Shown piece after piece: positions 6,759-7,968 of a stretch of 7,968 nt of DNA. This DNA is from an uncultured Frankiales bacterium. GTDB taxonomy: Bacteria; Actinomycetota; Actinomycetes; Mycobacteriales; SCTD01. How positions within the stretch are numbered: position 1 is the stretch's first letter; each line of letters begins with the position of its first letter. The notes beneath the pieces were generated by a model that did not search any database, was not told the DNA's origin, and saw nothing but the letters and a program-made list of their open reading frames with translations. The translations under genes and the position numbers were made by a program. The stretch lies in contig CAMLIA010000191.1 in assembly GCA_946479905.1 (NCBI GenBank), forward strand, positions 1-7,968. The letters run 5' to 3'.

Positions 6759-6780
6759 ACATCACAGGGACATCACAGGG
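6759..6780 (+). repeat. Perfect tandem 11-bp duplication (ACATCACAGGG x2) before mftA
   Basis: ACATCACAGGG at 6759-6769 is repeated exactly at 6770-6780 with no gap, and each copy is followed by A. The second copy supplies the mftA ribosome binding site AGGGAG (6777-6782), 6 bases before the ATG at 6789. The first copy holds a duplicate AGGGA 17 bases before the ATG. Each unit also contains TCACA, the half-site of the adjacent CRP-like motif. Confidence 0.85.
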
Positions 6781-6788
6781 AGACACGC

Positions 6789-6902
6789 ATGGACGAGGAC
6801 GTCGTGGTTCAGGAGGGCGCGCTCGAGGTCGGCGCCGACGCTGTCGAGGAGGACACCCTGGTCGAGGACGTCTCGATCGACGGCATGTGCGGCGTCTACT
6901 AG
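6789..6902 (+). CDS. mftA: Mycofactocin precursor peptide MftA
   Basis: This 37-residue ribosomally made precursor is the substrate of the mycofactocin pathway. The C terminus SIDGMCGVY (29-37) is the invariant family signature. Val36 and Tyr37 are the residues that MftC modifies (oxidative decarboxylation of Tyr, then Val-Tyr cross-linking) and that MftE later releases as the cofactor precursor. The leader is very acidic: the peptide has 12 Asp/Glu and no Lys, Arg or His. TLVEDVSID just before the core is the conserved segment likely contacted by MftB/MftC. AGGGAG at 6777-6782 gives a well-spaced ribosome binding site for ATG 6789. The frame stays open far upstream, so length alone would hide the true start. 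mftB begins 10 bases after the TAG stop. Transcription probably responds to MftR and perhaps to a CRP-family protein, judging from the upstream palindromes. Confidence 0.97.
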   Translation: MDEDVVVQEGALEVGADAVEEDTLVEDVSIDGMCGVY

Positions 6903-6912
6903 CCGCCCCGAC

Positions 6913-7149
6913 GTGCTGACCCTGCACCCGCAGGTCTCCGTCCGGCCCGAGCCGTTCGGTGCCCTGCTCTACCACTTCGGCACCCGCCGGCTGTCCTTCC
7001 TCAAGGACCGCCGGCTGCTCGACGTGGTCCGCCGGCTGGACGGGGCCACGTCCGTCGAGGACGCGCTGGCCGTCGTACCCGCTGATGACCGGCCGGCCTT
7101 CCGGACCGCCCTGGCCACCCTCGAGAAGACCGGGATGTTGATCGCGTGA
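6913..7149 (+). CDS. mftB: Mycofactocin peptide chaperone MftB (PqqD-like RiPP recognition element)
   Basis: The 78-residue protein belongs to the MftB family, a PqqD-like winged-helix domain that binds MftA and delivers it to MftC. Conserved MftB wording is visible: LHPQVSVRPEPFGALLYHFGTRRLSFLKD (4-32), then a helix LLDVVRRLDG and a C-terminal helix ending ATLEKTGMLIA. GTG 6913 is the only normal start codon in this frame between the mftA start and the conserved block. It lacks a Shine-Dalgarno and lies 10 bases after the mftA stop, so translation probably depends on reinitiation after mftA. The protein starts three residues before the conserved LHPQ, so it lacks the roughly 15-residue N-terminal extension I recall for mycobacterial homologues. 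The stop overlaps the mftC GTG as GTGA. Confidence 0.92.
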   Translation: MLTLHPQVSVRPEPFGALLYHFGTRRLSFLKDRRLLDVVRRLDGATSVEDALAVVPADDRPAFRTALATLEKTGMLIA

Positions 7150-7968
7150 AGCTGGTCGAGCACTTCGCCGCGGGCCTGGACGCGCCCATCTGCCTGACGT
7201 GGGAGCTGACCTACGCGTGCAACCTCGCCTGCCTGCACTGCCTGTCGTCGTCCGGGCGGCGCGACCCGCGCGAGCTGTCGACCGAGGAGTGCAAGGCGGT
7301 CATCGACGAGCTGCAGCGGATGCAGGTGTTCTACGTGAACATCGGCGGCGGCGAGCCGACGGTGCGCTCGGACTTCTGGGAGCTCGTCGACTACGCCACG
7401 GCGCACCAGGTGGGGGTGAAGTTCTCGACGAACGGTGTGCGGATCGACCGCGCCGCCGCGGACCGGCTGGCCGCCTCGGACTACGTCGACGTGCAGATCT
7501 CCCTCGACGGGGCGACCGCGGAGGTCAACGACGCCGTCAGGGGGACCGGGTCCTTCGACATGGCGGTCGCTGCCCTGCAGCACCTGGCCGACGCGGGCTT
7601 CCGGGACGCCAAGATCTCCGTCGTCTGCACCCGCCAGAACATCGGGCAGCTCGACCTCTTCAAGGACCTCGCCGACCGGTACGGCGCCACCCTGCGCCTC
7701 ACCCGGCTGCGTCCCTCCGGCCGCGGCGCGGACGTGTGGGACGAGATGCACCCGACGATGGCGCAGCAGCGCGAGCTCTACGACTGGCTCGTGGCGCACG
7801 GCGAGGGCGTCCTCACCGGCGACTCGTTCTTCCACCTGTCGGCGTTCGGGTCCGCACTGCCCGGGCTCAACCTGTGCGGCGCCGGTCGCGTGGTCTGCCT
7901 CATCGACCCCGTCGGCGACGTCTACGCCTGCCCGTTCGCGATCCACGACGCCTTCCTCGCCGGCAACG
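7146..7968 (+). CDS. mftC: Mycofactocin radical SAM maturase MftC (5' part, cut by window edge)
   Basis: This radical SAM/SPASM enzyme uses S-adenosylmethionine and [4Fe-4S] clusters to decarboxylate the C-terminal tyrosine of MftA and then cross-link it to Val36. The first 274 residues are visible. The SAM-cluster motif C-x3-C-x2-C is CNLACLHC (C25, C29, C32), NIGGGEP (65-71) is the SAM-binding GGE region, and DVQISLDGA is the later core strand. The SPASM domain begins with cysteines at 244, 251 and 262 (NLCGAGRVVC, DVYACPFAIHD), ligands for auxiliary clusters. The visible end FLAGN precedes the remaining SPASM cysteines. GTG 7146 overlaps the mftB stop (GTGA), giving translational coupling. 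Nothing looks damaged; the family is about 390 residues long, so roughly a third lies beyond the edge. Confidence 0.96.
   Translation, partial: MKLVEHFAAGLDAPICLTWELTYACNLACLHCLSSSGRRDPRELSTEECKAVIDELQRMQVFYVNIGGGEPTVRSDFWELVDYATAHQVGVKFSTNGVRIDRAAADRLAASDYVDVQISLDGATAEVNDAVRGTGSFDMAVAALQHLADAGFRDAKISVVCTRQNIGQLDLFKDLADRYGATLRLTRLRPSGRGADVWDEMHPTMAQQRELYDWLVAHGEGVLTGDSFFHLSAFGSALPGLNLCGAGRVVCLIDPVGDVYACPFAIHDAFLAGN

Noticed and set aside
6555..6788. An upstream extension of the mftA frame giving a 115-residue protein
   Set aside because: The added segment is antisense to mftR and then runs through the promoter region. The Shine-Dalgarno AGGGAG and the family length place the start at 6789.
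6877..6902. A GMCGVY-ending tail considered as a generic RiPP of another class (for example a PqqA- or lasso-type precursor)
   Set aside because: The IDGMCGVY ending with adjacent MftB- and MftC-type genes is specific to mycofactocin.
6969..7946. A 325-codon minus-strand open frame opposite mftB and mftC
   Set aside because: mftB and mftC are certain from conserved motifs. The antisense product is Val/Gly/Arg/His-rich without family features.

Overview
The window comes from a high-GC actinobacterium. Third codon positions are almost all G or C, GTG starts are frequent, and several stop and start codons overlap. The decisive marker is the 5' part of a mycofactocin biosynthesis locus, which is typical of actinobacteria such as mycobacteria and relatives. 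The genus cannot be fixed from the sequence alone.

Layout. Bases 1-113 hold the 3' end of a TetR-family regulator gene, which overlaps the start of a GNAT acetyltransferase gene (110-658). The minus strand from 3876 down to 602 carries a two-gene ABC exporter operon: a MacB/LolD-type ATPase followed by an 844-residue FtsX-type permease, coupled through an overlapping TGATG. The permease and the acetyltransferase converge and overlap tail to tail by 57 bp. A divergent control region at 3877-3967 contains TCAGGG/CCCTGA palindromes and separates the exporter from a cytoplasmic serine hydrolase of the beta-lactamase/EstB type (3968-5140, plus). That gene converges, with a 6-bp gap, on a membrane protein gene of the UPF0104/lysylphosphatidylglycerol-synthase transmembrane family (5147-6034, minus).

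From 6113 onward is the mycofactocin locus. mftR (minus) diverges from mftA, mftB and mftC (plus). mftA encodes a 37-residue precursor ending in the diagnostic IDGMCGVY. mftB encodes a PqqD-like peptide chaperone. mftC encodes a radical SAM/SPASM maturase and runs off the right edge after 274 codons. In the known pathway MftB presents MftA to MftC, which oxidatively decarboxylates the C-terminal tyrosine and cross-links it to the preceding valine. MftE, MftD and MftF then complete and glycosylate the cofactor; their genes are expected beyond the right edge but cannot be seen here.

The mftR-mftA intergenic region (6689-6788) is rich in structure. It contains a GCACT-G-AGTGC palindrome that is a candidate MftR operator, a 9-of-10 match to the CRP/GlxR consensus TGTGA-N6-TCACA, and a perfect tandem 11-bp duplication that includes the mftA ribosome binding site. 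I found no RNA gene, insertion sequence, CRISPR array or convincing terminator. I also found no clearly undescribed system. The new content is mainly regulatory: the mftA promoter architecture and the hairpin/operator region at 3912-3956.
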